NCBI GenBank assembly: GCA_017560085.1
Contig: JAFYPA010000025.1
Coordinates: 1-64,000 of the forward strand
From: Clostridia bacterium
GTDB lineage: Bacteria > Bacillota > Clostridia > Oscillospirales > CAG-382
Length of the DNA: 64,000 bases
Direction of reading: 5' to 3'
Position numbers and translations under genes: made by a program. Of the stretch, positions 8,997-19,123 are shown in pieces (position 1 is the stretch's first letter; each line of letters starts with the position of its first letter). Under the pieces are notes generated by a model. It was not told the DNA's origin. It worked only from the letters and a program-made list of their open reading frames with translations, and did no database searches.

Positions 8997-9605
8997 TCAG
9001 CTTTTCTTGCCCGCCTGACCGATGATTGTCTTGATTGCGGTCGCAAGAAGAAGATTTACGCAAAGCTCAACTACAAAGTTTATTCCGCACAGACCGAAAA
9101 TAACATATGTGCCGAAGCTCGCACTTCCCGATGCCACAGACCAGCCTATAATGGTGTCCTTGAAGAAAATAAGCATTCCGAGAACGAAAAGCCCCGTGTT
9201 TACTATCGGTACGGCTATGCCCGCAAGAATTATCGCGGCAAGACTGCTGAGCCTGCTCGCAAGCTTGTATACAAGTCCCGCGGTAAAGCCCGCAAGCGCG
9301 CCCTTACCTATACATATAATCGCGGTTGCTATAAAATTCATACCCATAAGAAAGTGTGCCGTGGGGTCTATTATGAAAACTATCACTCCGAAAACAGTGC
9401 CGAGTATCGTGCCCGTGCCGATTCCGTACATCGCAGAGCCTACAAGAATCGGAACAAGCGCAAGCGTAAATGCCACGGGAAGAAGTCCCGCAGAGGAAAT
9501 CATTGTCGCTACCGCCTGAAGCACAACTATGATAACTCCCAGAATGGAAATCATTACCATTTTGCGAATAGAGTTTTTGTCAAGCCTTTTTTGTGTCTTA
9601 TTCAT
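8997..9605 (-). CDS. panT: ECF transporter S component, probable pantothenate importer
   Basis: Encodes 202 residues with five to six hydrophobic helices and short basic ends, the usual size of an energy-coupling-factor S component. It binds the vitamin in the membrane and works with a shared EcfAAT module, which is not in this window. Pantothenate is inferred from the adjacent coaW, 41 bases downstream, and from the PanT-like overall pattern. The ATG at 9605 lies 13 bases after AGAAAGG. An earlier ATG (9615) opens a five-codon frame that ends in TAA overlapping the real start, so initiation may be coupled. A promoter is visible at 9645-9673. Confidence 0.8.
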   Translation of the reverse strand: MNKTQKRLDKNSIRKMVMISILGVIIVVLQAVATMISSAGLLPVAFTLALVPILVGSAMYGIGTGTILGTVFGVIVFIIDPTAHFLMGMNFIATAIICIGKGALAGFTAGLVYKLASRLSSLAAIILAGIAVPIVNTGLFVLGMLIFFKDTIIGWSVASGSASFGTYVIFGLCGINFVVELCVNLLLATAIKTIIGQAGKKS

Positions 9606-9644
9606 AATTATTCATACACCTTTCTGTTGATTTTGACTATAACA

Positions 9645-9673
9645 ATTCTATCATATAATCATCCCATTATCAA
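9645..9673 (-). promoter_or_regulatory. Promoter for panT-coaW
   Basis: On the minus strand, TTGATA (9668-9673) and TAGAAT (9645-9650) are separated by 17 bases. It lies about 40 bases before the panT start. Confidence 0.7.
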
Positions 9674-9738
9674 TAGCATAAAGCAAAATACCCCAACTTC
9701 ACACAGAGGTCGAGGTTTAGATACCATTTGTTCGCTGT

Positions 9739-10233
9739 TTACTCATTATATTCCGCAATATACGCAATATATCCGTCATAATCGTCGATTTTCACCATTC
9801 TGACGTCCTCGGAGAATACGCTCTTCTCCTTCATGCAGGGAACACCCCTTCCGATGAGCTTGGAAAGAGCCTCCTTCCTGACCCACATATCGGTAAAGGC
9901 TTCATCCGAGGGAGAATCTCCGAGAAAAGCAATCTCGTCCTCGCAGAAATAACGCCCTGCAAGAGCCGTCGGATTTTTCACTCTCCGCTCCGACCTCTCA
10001 AGGTCGATGCCGATTTCCCTTTGTGAAACAACGACAAGACAAAGCTCCTTGTCATGTGCAACACTGACATAGATTCCGTCAATCCCCACAATATGAGGCT
10101 TGCCGTTTTTGTCACGGTTGACGGAAAACCCTGAGCTGCGGGAAAGATATTCCCTGACCGATGCGATTATTTCCGCATCACTGTTTCCGCCGTCCCTTTT
10201 ATGGGGATAGGAATATATTTTGTAATTCTTCAT
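9739..10233 (-). CDS. 4'-phosphopantetheinyl transferase
   Basis: Encodes 164 residues. It carries the superfamily signatures GIDLE (75-79, magnesium-binding Asp and Glu) and WVRKEALSK (117-125), with the preceding SVAHD (57-61). It moves the phosphopantetheine arm of CoA onto a carrier-protein serine. It is shorter than typical Sfp enzymes (about 220 residues) but longer than AcpS (about 120), so the substrate carrier is unclear. The ribosome site is weak (AAATAAG). It follows gyrA by 53 bases, which contain a dispersed GC-rich repeat. Confidence 0.85.
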   Translation of the reverse strand: MKNYKIYSYPHKRDGGNSDAEIIASVREYLSRSSGFSVNRDKNGKPHIVGIDGIYVSVAHDKELCLVVVSQREIGIDLERSERRVKNPTALAGRYFCEDEIAFLGDSPSDEAFTDMWVRKEALSKLIGRGVPCMKEKSVFSEDVRMVKIDDYDGYIAYIAEYNE

Positions 10234-10247
10234 ATCTTATTTGAAAG

Positions 10248-10274
10248 CGGGAGGAGCAGAGCCCCTCCCCTACA
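10248..10274. repeat. Dispersed GC-rich hairpin repeat
   Basis: These 27 bases are identical to 60827-60853 and close to the inverted copy at 60667-60692. They can form a GGGAGG/CCTCCC hairpin. The copy sits between gyrA and the PPTase gene. Confidence 0.8.
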
Positions 10275-10286
10275 GTTTATATTTTT

Positions 10287-12881
10287 TTATTCTTCTGTTT
10301 TTTCCGATTCGGCAGACTCCGTCGGAGCTTCAGCTTCAATTGCAACCGGGTTTTCTCCGTCATTTACGTCCTCGGATTCTTCCTCGGGCTTTTCCTCTTC
10401 CTTCTTGACAACGGTGATACCGAAGATGGATACATTTTCGTCAACTCTCATTACCTTTACACCCTGAGTGTTTCTGGAGAGAAGCGAAATATCCTCTGTA
10501 TGGATTCTGATGATTACGCCCTCGCTTGTGATAAGCATAATATCGTCGTCGTCACCAACTGCCGCGATACCGCAAAGGTTACCCGTCTTGTCTGTAAGCT
10601 TGTGACCGATAACGCCCTTACCGCCTCTGTTGTGTACGGGGAATTCTTCTGCGGATGCTCTCTTACCGAGACCCTTTTCCGTGATGGTGATGATGTTTCT
10701 CGGGTCGTTTTCCGTGAGTGCTACAGCACCTACTACATAGTCCTCCGCGCGAAGCTCGATTGCCTTAACGCCTCTTGCGGTTCTGCCTATGCTTCTTGCC
10801 TTTTCCTCGGGGAATCTTGCAACAAGACCGTCGTGGGTTGCAACGAGAATATCGCAGTCGCCCGTGGTCTTGAGAACATAGAGAAGCTCGTCGCCCTCGT
10901 CGAGGTTGATTGCGTTAAGACCGCCCTTGCGGTAGTTCTTGTATGCGGAAAGCTCGGTTCTCTTGATGATACCGTTCTTTGTTATCATTGTAAGGAAGGT
11001 CTTATCGTCAAACTCGGTTACGGATACGCTTGCGGTAAGCTTTTCGTCCTTTTCTACCTCTATGATGTTAACGATATTCGTGCCCTTTGAAGCCTTGCCG
11101 GATTCGGGGATTTCGTAGCCCTTCTTAACGTACATTCTGCCGTAGCTTGTGAACATAAGGAGATAATCGTGGCTATGCGCGATGATAACGTCCTCAACGA
11201 AGTCCTCTTCCTTGGTCTGCATACCGATAACGCCTCGTCCGCCTCTTCTCTGTGCGCTGTAGGTGTCGGCATCCATTCTCTTGATGTAGCCCTCGTGGGA
11301 AATTGTAAGCACGCAGTCACGGCGCTCGATGAGGTCCTCTGCAACGATTTCGTTTTCAACCTGCTCGATTCTTGTTCTTCTTTCGTCGCCGTACTTTCTC
11401 TTGATTTCGAGAAGGTCGTCCTTGATGATGGCTTCAATCTTCTTTATGTCACCGAGAGTTTCGATAAGCTCTGCAATCTTGTTTCTGAGGTTTTCCATTT
11501 CCTCAAGGAGCTTGTCGATTTCAAGACCGGAAAGTCGTCCGAGGGGCATCTGAACGATTTCCTGCGCCTGAATTTCGGAGAGCTCGAATCTTTCGATAAG
11601 GGAGGCTCTTGCATCGGGAATGGTCTTGGATGCTCTGATTATCTTGATTACCTCGTCGATGTTGTCAATGGCAATCTTGAGACCCTCCAATATGTGCATT
11701 CTCTTCTGAGCCTTGTCAAGGTCGTAGCGGAGTCTTCTTGTAACTACGTCAACCTGATGGTCAATGTAGTGACGGAGCATCTGCTTAAGGTTGAGTGTCT
11801 TGGGCTCACCACCTACAAGTGCAAGCATATTCACCGCAAAGGTGTCCTGAAGGGGGCTGTACTTATAGAGCTGATTGAGAACAAGCTGAGGATTTGCATC
11901 ACGGCGAAGGGAGATAACAACCTTGGTACCGTTTCTCATATCGGAAATATCGTTGATATCGGTAATGCCCTCAATCTTCTTGTCCTTTACGAGGTCCGCA
12001 ATTGCCATAACAATGGCACTCTTTCTCTGCATATAGGGGATTTCCGAAACTATAATGCTTGTCTTGCCCTTCTTTTCCTCGAATTCGCACTTTGCACGAA
12101 CGGGAATTTTGCCTCGACCCGTCATATAAGCCTCGTAAATGCCGTTGATACCGTAAATTGTACCGCCCGTCGGGAAGTCGGGACCCTTTATGAAGTTCAT
12201 AAGGTCCATAATCTCGGCATCGGGGTTGTCTATAAGGTGAATCGCACCGTCAATTACTTCATTAAGATTGTGAGGAGGAATGTTTGTAGCCATACCTACC
12301 GCAATACCAACCGTACCGTTTACGAGAAGGTTGGGGAATCTTGAGGGAAGAACCGTAGGCTCCTGCTCCTTGTTATCGAAGTTGGGCATAAAGTCAACTA
12401 CATTCTTGTCAAGGTCGGTAACCATTTCGTCCGCCATTCTTGCAAGTCTTGCTTCTGTATAACGGTAAGCAGCCGCGCCGTCACCGTCGATATTACCGAA
12501 GTTACCGTGACCGTCAACAAGGGGATAACGGAGTGAGAAGGGCTGTGCAAGTCTTACCATTGCATCGTATACCGCACTGTCACCGTGAGGATGATAGTGA
12601 CCGATTACGTAACCTACGGTGGTTGCGGACTTACGGAAGGGCTTGCTGTGTGTGAGGCCGTCCTCGTACATGGAGTAGAGGATTCTTCTGTGTACGGGCT
12701 TAAGACCATCACGGACATCGGGAAGTGCTCTGTCTACGATAACCGACATCGCATAGTCCATAAAGGAGGTTCTTACCTCGCGGGAGATTTCTACGTCTAC
12801 TATTTTATCGTTCTTGTGGTATTCTGCCGTGGGCATTTCCTCTGCATTTACCATGCCTTCGTTGTTGATGTTTTCGCTCAT
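10287..12881 (-). CDS. gyrA: DNA gyrase subunit A
   Basis: Encodes 864 residues, ATG 12881. With GyrB it forms gyrase, which introduces negative supercoils. The winged-helix and tower domains (about 30-515) carry the catalytic tyrosine Y141 ([11 protein letters not shown]). The C-terminal beta-pinwheel carries a canonical GyrA box QRRGGRG at 544-550, which separates it from ParC. The quinolone-determining positions matching E. coli S83 and D87 are S102 and D106, so they are wild type. An acidic tail (about 830-864) resembles those of other Clostridia. gyrB is not nearby. The gene lies in a run murI-unknown-S41-gyrA-PPTase, 68 bases after the protease. Confidence 0.97.
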   Translation of the reverse strand: MSENINNEGMVNAEEMPTAEYHKNDKIVDVEISREVRTSFMDYAMSVIVDRALPDVRDGLKPVHRRILYSMYEDGLTHSKPFRKSATTVGYVIGHYHPHGDSAVYDAMVRLAQPFSLRYPLVDGHGNFGNIDGDGAAAYRYTEARLARMADEMVTDLDKNVVDFMPNFDNKEQEPTVLPSRFPNLLVNGTVGIAVGMATNIPPHNLNEVIDGAIHLIDNPDAEIMDLMNFIKGPDFPTGGTIYGINGIYEAYMTGRGKIPVRAKCEFEEKKGKTSIIVSEIPYMQRKSAIVMAIADLVKDKKIEGITDINDISDMRNGTKVVISLRRDANPQLVLNQLYKYSPLQDTFAVNMLALVGGEPKTLNLKQMLRHYIDHQVDVVTRRLRYDLDKAQKRMHILEGLKIAIDNIDEVIKIIRASKTIPDARASLIERFELSEIQAQEIVQMPLGRLSGLEIDKLLEEMENLRNKIAELIETLGDIKKIEAIIKDDLLEIKRKYGDERRTRIEQVENEIVAEDLIERRDCVLTISHEGYIKRMDADTYSAQRRGGRGVIGMQTKEEDFVEDVIIAHSHDYLLMFTSYGRMYVKKGYEIPESGKASKGTNIVNIIEVEKDEKLTASVSVTEFDDKTFLTMITKNGIIKRTELSAYKNYRKGGLNAINLDEGDELLYVLKTTGDCDILVATHDGLVARFPEEKARSIGRTARGVKAIELRAEDYVVGAVALTENDPRNIITITEKGLGKRASAEEFPVHNRGGKGVIGHKLTDKTGNLCGIAAVGDDDDIMLITSEGVIIRIHTEDISLLSRNTQGVKVMRVDENVSIFGITVVKKEEEKPEEESEDVNDGENPVAIEAEAPTESAESEKTEE

Positions 12882-12949
12882 CTTTCTGTTTCCTTTTCGT
12901 ATAATGTATTTTTAGTTGTTTATGTACGCTAAAATCACGGGGGAATTCA

Positions 12950-14878
12950 TCAGCCCTCGACGATTTCCGTCTGTGCGGGTGCCTGTGTGCCCTCGTTTGC
13001 TTCGGAATCAGCATTCTTCTCTGCCTCGAGCTCTGCCTGATTTTCCGCTTCCTTTTCGGCACGGAGCTCTTCCTTTATCTTTGCGGCCTCCGCAGCCTGC
13101 CATTCATTGTACATTGCGGTTATCTTTTTGTTTTCCTTTTCAAGCTCGCTTACACGGCGCTTTGCCTGGCTTCTTGAGGAGAGTGCAAACTCCGCTACAT
13201 CAAGCTGGGAATCGTAGTAATAATAGTAGTTTTCATATGTCTGCGTAAGACGGTTCAACGACTCAAGCGTTTTTTCCGTTACGGGCTCCTTGTCATTTCG
13301 CTGTGTGTACACAAGGAACGCCTTGAGTGCGGCATCGGTAACGGTATCGTATTTTCCGCTGATATGACCGGGAGCCATAAATCCGCAGATGGTAAGTCGC
13401 TCCTGAAGTGCATAAACTCCGTCAGACTCTGCGCCCTCTGTAAGGAATTGCAGTGCATCCGCCGTAAGCTCCTTTTCGGGAGCCTTGAATTCGCCCCTTC
13501 TCATAGTGATGTCTATCTCAACATCGGGAGTAAGACCCACATTGTTGTACGAGCGTCCGAGCGGATCGAGCATTTCTATGGAGGTCACCGTGAACATATC
13601 TCCGTTGGTGAGTCTGTAGGACTGCTGACCTACCGCCTTTCCGTAGGTCTGTACGCCTACAATCATCGCACCGCAGTGATAGCTGAGAACAGAGCTGAAG
13701 AGCTCCGCCGCTGAGGCTGTGTACTCGTTTGTGAGAATTACTATTTTATCAAAGCTGAAGCCGTAGTCAATGCCTTGCGAGTATATGGGCTCGGGCTTGT
13801 CGTGCTGTCTTGAGTTTATATAGTAGAGCACTCTGTCCTTGTCGGGAACTAAATAGCCTGCCATCTCCGTTGCGAACTCTATTCTTCCGCCCGAGTTATC
13901 GCGAAGGTCGATGATGATATTGCCGTTGCATTCCTTCTTGGCAAGGGTAAGAGCATTTCTGAAGTCCTCGCACACGGTGGACTTCGAGAAGGAGGAAATC
14001 AAAATGTAGCCGTACTTCTTTTCCTCGTTCTTTTGGTATATTACGTCGGAATGAACAACTCTGCCCATCAGCATCTTAACCGAAATGATTTCGCCGTTTC
14101 TTTCAACGTCAATGTGGACGGGATATTCCTTTTTGCCTGACAGCTCGTTGATAATGAATTCGGGCTCGTTGGGAATTCCGAGCGAAACACCGTTTGCGTC
14201 AAACAGCTCCTCGCCGACATAAGGAAGGTGCTTGAGAAGGAAGTTCACGCTGTCAATAGTAAGTCCTTCTACGGGAATGCCCTCAATGGTAACAATCCTG
14301 TCGCCCGCCTTAAGACCCGCATTTCCCGCGGGGGAGTTTTCGTAAATCTCGGAAAAATAAGCTCTGCCGTCGGAGCCCTGCGAGAGCAGAACACCGTATC
14401 CCCTTGTTGAGCCGTCCGAGTCAAGACCCGTACCCGCCTCGAAGTATGCACTGTATTCGTCCATTGTTCCGAGAAGCGTGTCTATAAACAGCTTCATAAG
14501 GTCGGGATTTTCCTTGACAAGCTTCATAAAGAAGGCTTCCTTTGCCTCTTCGCTTGTGAACTCGTAAAGATGTGTGCTTGAGTAAAGGTCTATAAGCTCA
14601 AGGAGAAAGTCGTAGTTGTAGCTCGCATAATGCGAGTAGTCGGGCTTGTAGCCTGCATATACGGGGTATTTGTCATTGGGGTCGTAGCGAAGAGCGTCGG
14701 GGCTTGTCTGCGCCTCGGAGGTGCTTTCCTTTTTTGCTTCCTCGGAGGTCTCCGCAGCTGTTACCTCTGCGGTCTTACCGTCCGAATTCGCCTCGGTGTC
14801 CGAAGCGTATGCGGTGCAGGTCGAAAGAAGCACACCGCACAGAATTGCGGACAGGACTCTTTTGAGTTTAATCTTCAT
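12950..14878 (-). CDS. S41 family C-terminal processing peptidase with PDZ domain
   Basis: Encodes 642 residues from ATG 14878, preceded by AAAGGA at 9 bases; an ATG at 14896 with GGAG upstream is the alternative. The gene overlaps the upstream one by 11 bases. Residues 1-26 form a signal peptide, then an acidic linker to about 60. A PDZ domain covers about 155-270, with an insert. The catalytic domain has the Ser-Lys dyad S389 (EYTASAAEL) and K414 (TYGKAVGQQ). A peptidoglycan-binding-like segment (about 475-545) and a charged coiled coil (about 570-630) follow. It is longer than the usual 400-500 residues because of these tails. It likely acts at the outer face of the membrane on wall or exported proteins. 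Confidence 0.9.
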   Translation of the reverse strand: MKIKLKRVLSAILCGVLLSTCTAYASDTEANSDGKTAEVTAAETSEEAKKESTSEAQTSPDALRYDPNDKYPVYAGYKPDYSHYASYNYDFLLELIDLYSSTHLYEFTSEEAKEAFFMKLVKENPDLMKLFIDTLLGTMDEYSAYFEAGTGLDSDGSTRGYGVLLSQGSDGRAYFSEIYENSPAGNAGLKAGDRIVTIEGIPVEGLTIDSVNFLLKHLPYVGEELFDANGVSLGIPNEPEFIINELSGKKEYPVHIDVERNGEIISVKMLMGRVVHSDVIYQKNEEKKYGYILISSFSKSTVCEDFRNALTLAKKECNGNIIIDLRDNSGGRIEFATEMAGYLVPDKDRVLYYINSRQHDKPEPIYSQGIDYGFSFDKIVILTNEYTASAAELFSSVLSYHCGAMIVGVQTYGKAVGQQSYRLTNGDMFTVTSIEMLDPLGRSYNNVGLTPDVEIDITMRRGEFKAPEKELTADALQFLTEGAESDGVYALQERLTICGFMAPGHISGKYDTVTDAALKAFLVYTQRNDKEPVTEKTLESLNRLTQTYENYYYYYDSQLDVAEFALSSRSQAKRRVSELEKENKKITAMYNEWQAAEAAKIKEELRAEKEAENQAELEAEKNADSEANEGTQAPAQTEIVEG

Positions 14879-15788
14879 TTTCGTTGTTCCTTTCATTGGG
14901 GTTTTCTCCGTTGTCGGCTTCGGGATTTTTCGCGTCCGTGATTTCCTCCATCACGCCGTCGCCGTTTTCCTTGAAGCGGAGCCTTGCGTTGCCGTCATCG
15001 TCGTACACGGTATAAACGGTTTCGCTCGGCTTGCATTTTGATTTACTGAGTGTAAGCTCTATTCGGGTCTGCTCGTAAAGAGCACCGCACGACCTTGACT
15101 CATAAGAGAGCACGAGGCTTCCGCCGTCAAGACCTATGCTTTCGTCAAGTGCGGTTATCTGATGCTCGGTTGTCACAAGAACGGGGTCTATCTTCTGCTT
15201 CACGCAGGAGTCGATAAGCGGGGTGTAGTGATGCCCCGTAAATATCCCCCTTTTGAGAAACAGACTGCCGTACTCACCGTCAATGCCCTCAAGCAGAATT
15301 TCTCCGCCCTCGGAAAACAGTGTGATTACCGACCGTGCATCAATATTTATTTTGCGGAAGTCCTCGCACTGGGTATACAGAAGAATTCCGTATCTTTCAT
15401 CGTCAAGCGGAATAGGATGCTCGGGGCTGTATCTCTCGGGATAGAAGCCCTGCTCCGTGTAAAGCTCGGTGTTGGCGTTCAGCCTTCGCACCGTTTTGAA
15501 ATAGGGACTGAACCTTGTGGGCGAGCGCTCGTTCCGTCTGGGGTCGAATTCCCAGAATTCCTCGTTGTACGGTGCCTTCACGCCGATTTGCTCACGGTAA
15601 GCCTCGAAGGAATACTCGGGCTCGAAGGAGGTGCGCTCGATTCTGAGCTTATAAAAAAGACAGCATCCCTCAAGCATTACGGTTTTTTCGCCGCCTGCCG
15701 TGGAAATTACCGTTCTTTCACGGAAAACATCCGTGATATCCGATGCGGTGTCGTCGTGAAACACCGTATCTTCGTTTGAATATGCCAT
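14868..15788 (-). CDS. Hypothetical protein between murI and the S41 protease
   Basis: Encodes 306 residues and I do not recognise the family. ATG 15788 follows AAAGGAACATAATAA. There is no signal peptide and no membrane segment. The sequence looks beta-rich, with many aromatic and charged residues. The last 35 residues are a low-complexity acidic, Asn-rich tail. The segment GGSLVLSYESRSCGALYEQT (about residues 221-240) looks like a calycin-type strand pair, but this is weak. It lies 46 bases after murI and overlaps the protease start, so it is translated with them. A cytoplasmic role linked to the wall or to its neighbours is only inferred. Confidence 0.75.
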   Translation of the reverse strand: MAYSNEDTVFHDDTASDITDVFRERTVISTAGGEKTVMLEGCCLFYKLRIERTSFEPEYSFEAYREQIGVKAPYNEEFWEFDPRRNERSPTRFSPYFKTVRRLNANTELYTEQGFYPERYSPEHPIPLDDERYGILLYTQCEDFRKINIDARSVITLFSEGGEILLEGIDGEYGSLFLKRGIFTGHHYTPLIDSCVKQKIDPVLVTTEHQITALDESIGLDGGSLVLSYESRSCGALYEQTRIELTLSKSKCKPSETVYTVYDDDGNARLRFKENGDGVMEEITDAKNPEADNGENPNERNNENED

Positions 15789-15834
15789 TTATTATGTTCC
15801 TTTTACTTTTCGTTTCTGTTGGTTTCTGCCGATA

Positions 15835-16722
15835 TTACTTTGCACCGCCGACCCTCAGCACCTCCGAGGGCTTCTGTGCGGTTATGTCTATACGGGTTAC
15901 ACCCGAAATGCTTCTGCCGAGGAAGCGGGAGGCGATTTCCGTAAAGTTCTGCGTTTCGTCGCTGACAAAGAAGGAGGAGCCGCCGTCCTTACCGTCGGAA
16001 AGTGCCTCGTCTTTTGTCATTTTGTCCTTTATGGCCTCCGCGGCACAGCCGCCCGCATCGATTATACAGGGGCAATAGCCGAGCACCTCACGGCAGGCTC
16101 TTTCTATGTTGCTTCGGATAATCGGGTAATGTGTACAGCCGAGAATAAGGCTTGCGGGAGCAAAGTCGGAAAGCTTTGCGATATACTCCTTCGCGATTTC
16201 CACGGTAATCATATTGCCGTCGCCGATATATCCGTTTTCCACCAGCGGAACGAACATCGGGCAAGCAACCGTCACGACATTGAAGTCGGGGTTGGTTCTT
16301 TTGATTTCCGCTTCATAAGCGCCGTTCTTTGCGGTCGCCTGAGTACCGAGCACAGCGATATTCCCCTTTTTGCCGAAGGGATGGCTCTGTGCCGCCTCGC
16401 AGGCCTTTCTGCAGGCGGGAGTCACGACGCCGACAATGGGCACGTCCGTCATGGAAGCGAGTGTAGGCATAGCAATGGAGCTTACCGTACCGCAGGCGAT
16501 AAGCACCGCCTTCACATCCTTACGGATAAGAAAGGCGAGGTCGTCCATGGAATACTTAACAATAGTTTCCCCCGACCTTGTACCGTAGGGAACTCTGCCC
16601 GTATCGCCGAAGTATATTATTTTCTCCCCGGGCAGAATCCTTTCAAGCACTCTGACGGATGTAAGTCCGCCGAGTCCCGAATCGAAAACGCCGATGGGTC
16701 TGTTATCGAAATTATTACTCAT
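15835..16722 (-). CDS. murI: Glutamate racemase
   Basis: Encodes 295 residues, ATG 16722. It makes D-glutamate for peptidoglycan. It has PIGVFDSGLGGLTSVRVL at the N-terminus, the first catalytic cysteine C77 (IACGTVSS), and the second, C196 (LGCTHYP). Most racemases read CNT at the first site; here Asn is replaced by Gly78, so the active site differs at a normally conserved position. It is first in a run reaching gyrA and has a perfect consensus promoter at 16789-16817. Overall length is slightly above the usual 260-280 because of a loop near 245-260. Confidence 0.93.
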   Translation of the reverse strand: MSNNFDNRPIGVFDSGLGGLTSVRVLERILPGEKIIYFGDTGRVPYGTRSGETIVKYSMDDLAFLIRKDVKAVLIACGTVSSIAMPTLASMTDVPIVGVVTPACRKACEAAQSHPFGKKGNIAVLGTQATAKNGAYEAEIKRTNPDFNVVTVACPMFVPLVENGYIGDGNMITVEIAKEYIAKLSDFAPASLILGCTHYPIIRSNIERACREVLGYCPCIIDAGGCAAEAIKDKMTKDEALSDGKDGGSSFFVSDETQNFTEIASRFLGRSISGVTRIDITAQKPSEVLRVGGAK

Positions 16723-16788
16723 ATCAAAGTCCTTTCGGAGTATGTGGTCTTGTAACGTTACATTATAATTATATAATAGACCATTATG

Positions 16789-16817
16789 ATTATATCACAC
16801 AAAAAGAGATTTGTCAA
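16789..16817 (-). promoter_or_regulatory. Consensus promoter for the murI operon
   Basis: On the minus strand, TTGACA (16812-16817) and TATAAT (16789-16794) are separated by 17 bases. The match is perfect, about 70 bases before murI. Confidence 0.88.
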
Positions 16818-17585
16818 ACAAATAAGGCGTTTTAGGGGCGAAATAAGGGTGGTTTGGGGTAAAATTCACTTTTCGTTAATAATTTGTGTGGGGATATATG
16901 GCGGAAAGGGGCGAAAATGGGTGAATTTGATATTGGGGTGGAAAGAATTCATAAATTGAGAGGAGGGAGCATAGGATTGAATGCATAATCAAGACTGCTT
17001 CGCAGTCTTTTGAAGAATCCTGCGGATTCTTCTCGCAAGTTCAAAACTCGGAATTCGGAATTGAGGATGATTGCAGGGAATTCTATGAATTCTTTGTAAT
17101 CTTCAAATAATTAAATTGGAATTTATAGGGGACAGGAACTAGGAACTAGGGGCTAGGGAAGGTTGGAAGCTTCGCTTCCTTCGTTTAAATTTAAATTGTT
17201 GTTTGTCGGTGAGGTTGCGGGTACGGATTGTAGGGCGCGACGACGAAGACCGCTTGCGGTCTTTTGCGCGCCGTTACCTTGCCGTTTATGCACACCTTGG
17301 ATTAACAAACCGAATTTCAAAATATAATTGGATTTGTGCACCCTCAGGCAATCGTGCAAATTACTACCATTGCGATTCCTGCCACGGCGTGCCGAGGTTG
17401 AAGAATTCGGAGAATTCTTTAAAGATTGCAAGCAATCTTTGTCGTCACGCCCTACATTGTTGCGGTGCGTCTTCCCAACAAACCCAAATTTGAAGATTCC
17501 GAATTTCAAAAACTGCTTCACAGTCTTGACTGTGCATTCCGCATCATCTCTTCCCCCTCCATAAAAAAGAAAGGAGCGTGATATT
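16818..17585. other. Repeat-rich intergenic region
   Basis: No gene is supported here. It contains a single ATGCATAATC unit followed by the AAGACTGCTTCGCAGTCTT hairpin (16980-17009), and a second hairpin GAATCCTGCGGATTC. A pair of inverted repeats lies at 17230-17248 and 17437-17455, with nested small hairpins such as AAGACCGCTTGCGGTCTT and AAGATTGCAAGCAATCTT between them. The apparent reading frames here are built from the palindromes and lack ribosome sites. Confidence 0.7.
17230..17455. repeat. Inverted-repeat element
   Basis: Arms of 19 bases (17230-17248 and 17437-17455) match at 17 positions when one is reverse-complemented. The roughly 190 bases between them carry further hairpins. 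No coding frame is convincing. It resembles the nested inverted repeat near 60.6-61.0 kb in design, including the GTAGGG outer edge. Confidence 0.6.
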
Positions 17586-19118
17586 ATGCCACCCGAAAGA
17601 GTCAGAGCTTCGGGGAGAAATCTCAAGGTTTCTCTTGCGGGGCATTTAGGGGTTGTGGTGTTCAATTTTATAACAAGAAGAATGTTTCTGGGTCTGCTGG
17701 GAAGCGAGTGCACGGGGTTTGCAGGGCTTTGTGCTCATATACTTAATCTATTGTCGTTGCTTGAGCCGGGATTCGATGCGGCTTGTACCTTTTACCTCTA
17801 TAAGCCGCTCGCCCGTGAGGACTATGAGCTTGCTTCTCAGATTGCTCGGTACCTTCGCAGTGTTTACATAAAAATCTGCCTGCTGACCGTGGCGGTCGGG
17901 GTATTGCTTTCACCCGTGGCTCTTGCACTTTCGGGGGACGGACTTGAAACCGAGTTCGCGCTGGCGGTTTATTGGCTCATTCTTGCGGAGGGGGCTATGT
18001 CGTTTTTGCTTACGCACAGACGGATTCTGCCCTTTGCCGACCAGAAGGGATATGTCGTTACGGGGTACGGATATGTCACCTTTATACTCTCGCGGTTCGT
18101 TCAGCTTGCGGTACTGCTTTATTCACGAAATTATATCGCTTACCTATTTTCGGGCATCATCGCAGGTCTTGTGGGCGAACTCGCTCTTTATAAAAAAATC
18201 GGCAGAATGTACCCTTTACTGAAGGCTAAAAGCCGTCCGCCCGAAACCGAACACAGAAATGCGATAAAATCCAAGGTCCGCTCTCTGTTCTTCTGTAAGG
18301 TCGGCTCGATTCTGTGCAGCTCTACCGATAATATGGCGGTCTTTGCGTTCCTCGGACTTTCCGCGGGAGCGGAATACTCCAATTATACCATGCTCACGGG
18401 AACCTGCCTCGCCTTTGTGGCAATCACAACAGGTGCCGTGTCCGCAAGCGTCGGAAATCTCGGCGCTACAAGTGGCTCGGCACGAATGAAAAAGGTGTTC
18501 GGGACGGTGTATTTTGCAGTGTTCGTGCTGGCATCCTTCTTCGCTCAGGCTCTGTTCTTTGCCTGCCCGATGATTGTCGGGGCGTGGGTCGGCGCGGATA
18601 TGATTCTGCCTACCATAACTACGGCTCTTTTCTGTCTGCAGATGCTCGTAAGCTCCGTCCGAAAGCCCGTGGGCGTGTTCCTTGACGGCTTCGGTCTTTT
18701 TGAGAAGGAAAAATATAAATCCCTTGCCGAGGGCGGAATTACTCTTGTTGCAACGCTTGTGCTCGCTCCGAGATACGGAATCGCGGGCGTCGTGCTCGGT
18801 CAGCTGTGTGCCTCGCTCGGATTTTCCTTTTTCTTCGAGGCGTACATACTTTACAGATACGGCTTCGGTGCGGGCTTTTCGGAATTTCTCCGTACGAGCG
18901 TGAAATATTGCTCGGCGTTCTTTTTGTCCCTCGGGCTTTCAGCCGTGATTTTTACCGTTTTCGGAGGGCACTTCCACGGAATAAGCGGAATTGTGTTTGC
19001 CCTTGCCGAGTGCGGATTCTCCGTTGGAGCGGTGTTCTCCGTTCTGTTTTTCGACTGCGAGTGTTTCAGGCAGAGCGGAAGGTATTTTCGGAAAATGATG
19101 GGGTCGGCGGACGGGTAA
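17586..19118 (+). CDS. Polytopic membrane protein, Wzx/MOP flippase-like
   Basis: Encodes 510 residues with about 12-14 hydrophobic helices and a strong AAAGGAG site 9 bases before ATG 17586. The size, the charged cytoplasmic loop near 195-225, and the distribution of helices fit the polysaccharide-exporter branch of the MOP superfamily, which flips lipid-linked oligosaccharides. There are no glycosyltransferase genes next to it, so its cargo is unknown. It stands alone: its stop codon is 5 bases before the promoter of the next gene. Family call is by overall pattern. Confidence 0.75.
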   Translation: MPPERVRASGRNLKVSLAGHLGVVVFNFITRRMFLGLLGSECTGFAGLCAHILNLLSLLEPGFDAACTFYLYKPLAREDYELASQIARYLRSVYIKICLLTVAVGVLLSPVALALSGDGLETEFALAVYWLILAEGAMSFLLTHRRILPFADQKGYVVTGYGYVTFILSRFVQLAVLLYSRNYIAYLFSGIIAGLVGELALYKKIGRMYPLLKAKSRPPETEHRNAIKSKVRSLFFCKVGSILCSSTDNMAVFAFLGLSAGAEYSNYTMLTGTCLAFVAITTGAVSASVGNLGATSGSARMKKVFGTVYFAVFVLASFFAQALFFACPMIVGAWVGADMILPTITTALFCLQMLVSSVRKPVGVFLDGFGLFEKEKYKSLAEGGITLVATLVLAPRYGIAGVVLGQLCASLGFSFFFEAYILYRYGFGAGFSEFLRTSVKYCSAFFLSLGLSAVIFTVFGGHFHGISGIVFALAECGFSVGAVFSVLFFDCECFRQSGRYFRKMMGSADG

Positions 19119-19123
19119 ATGTA

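Noticed and set aside
17153..17713. A 186-codon minus-strand frame in the repeat region before the flippase
   Set aside because: It runs through inverted repeats and into the start of the flippase gene, with no ribosome site.
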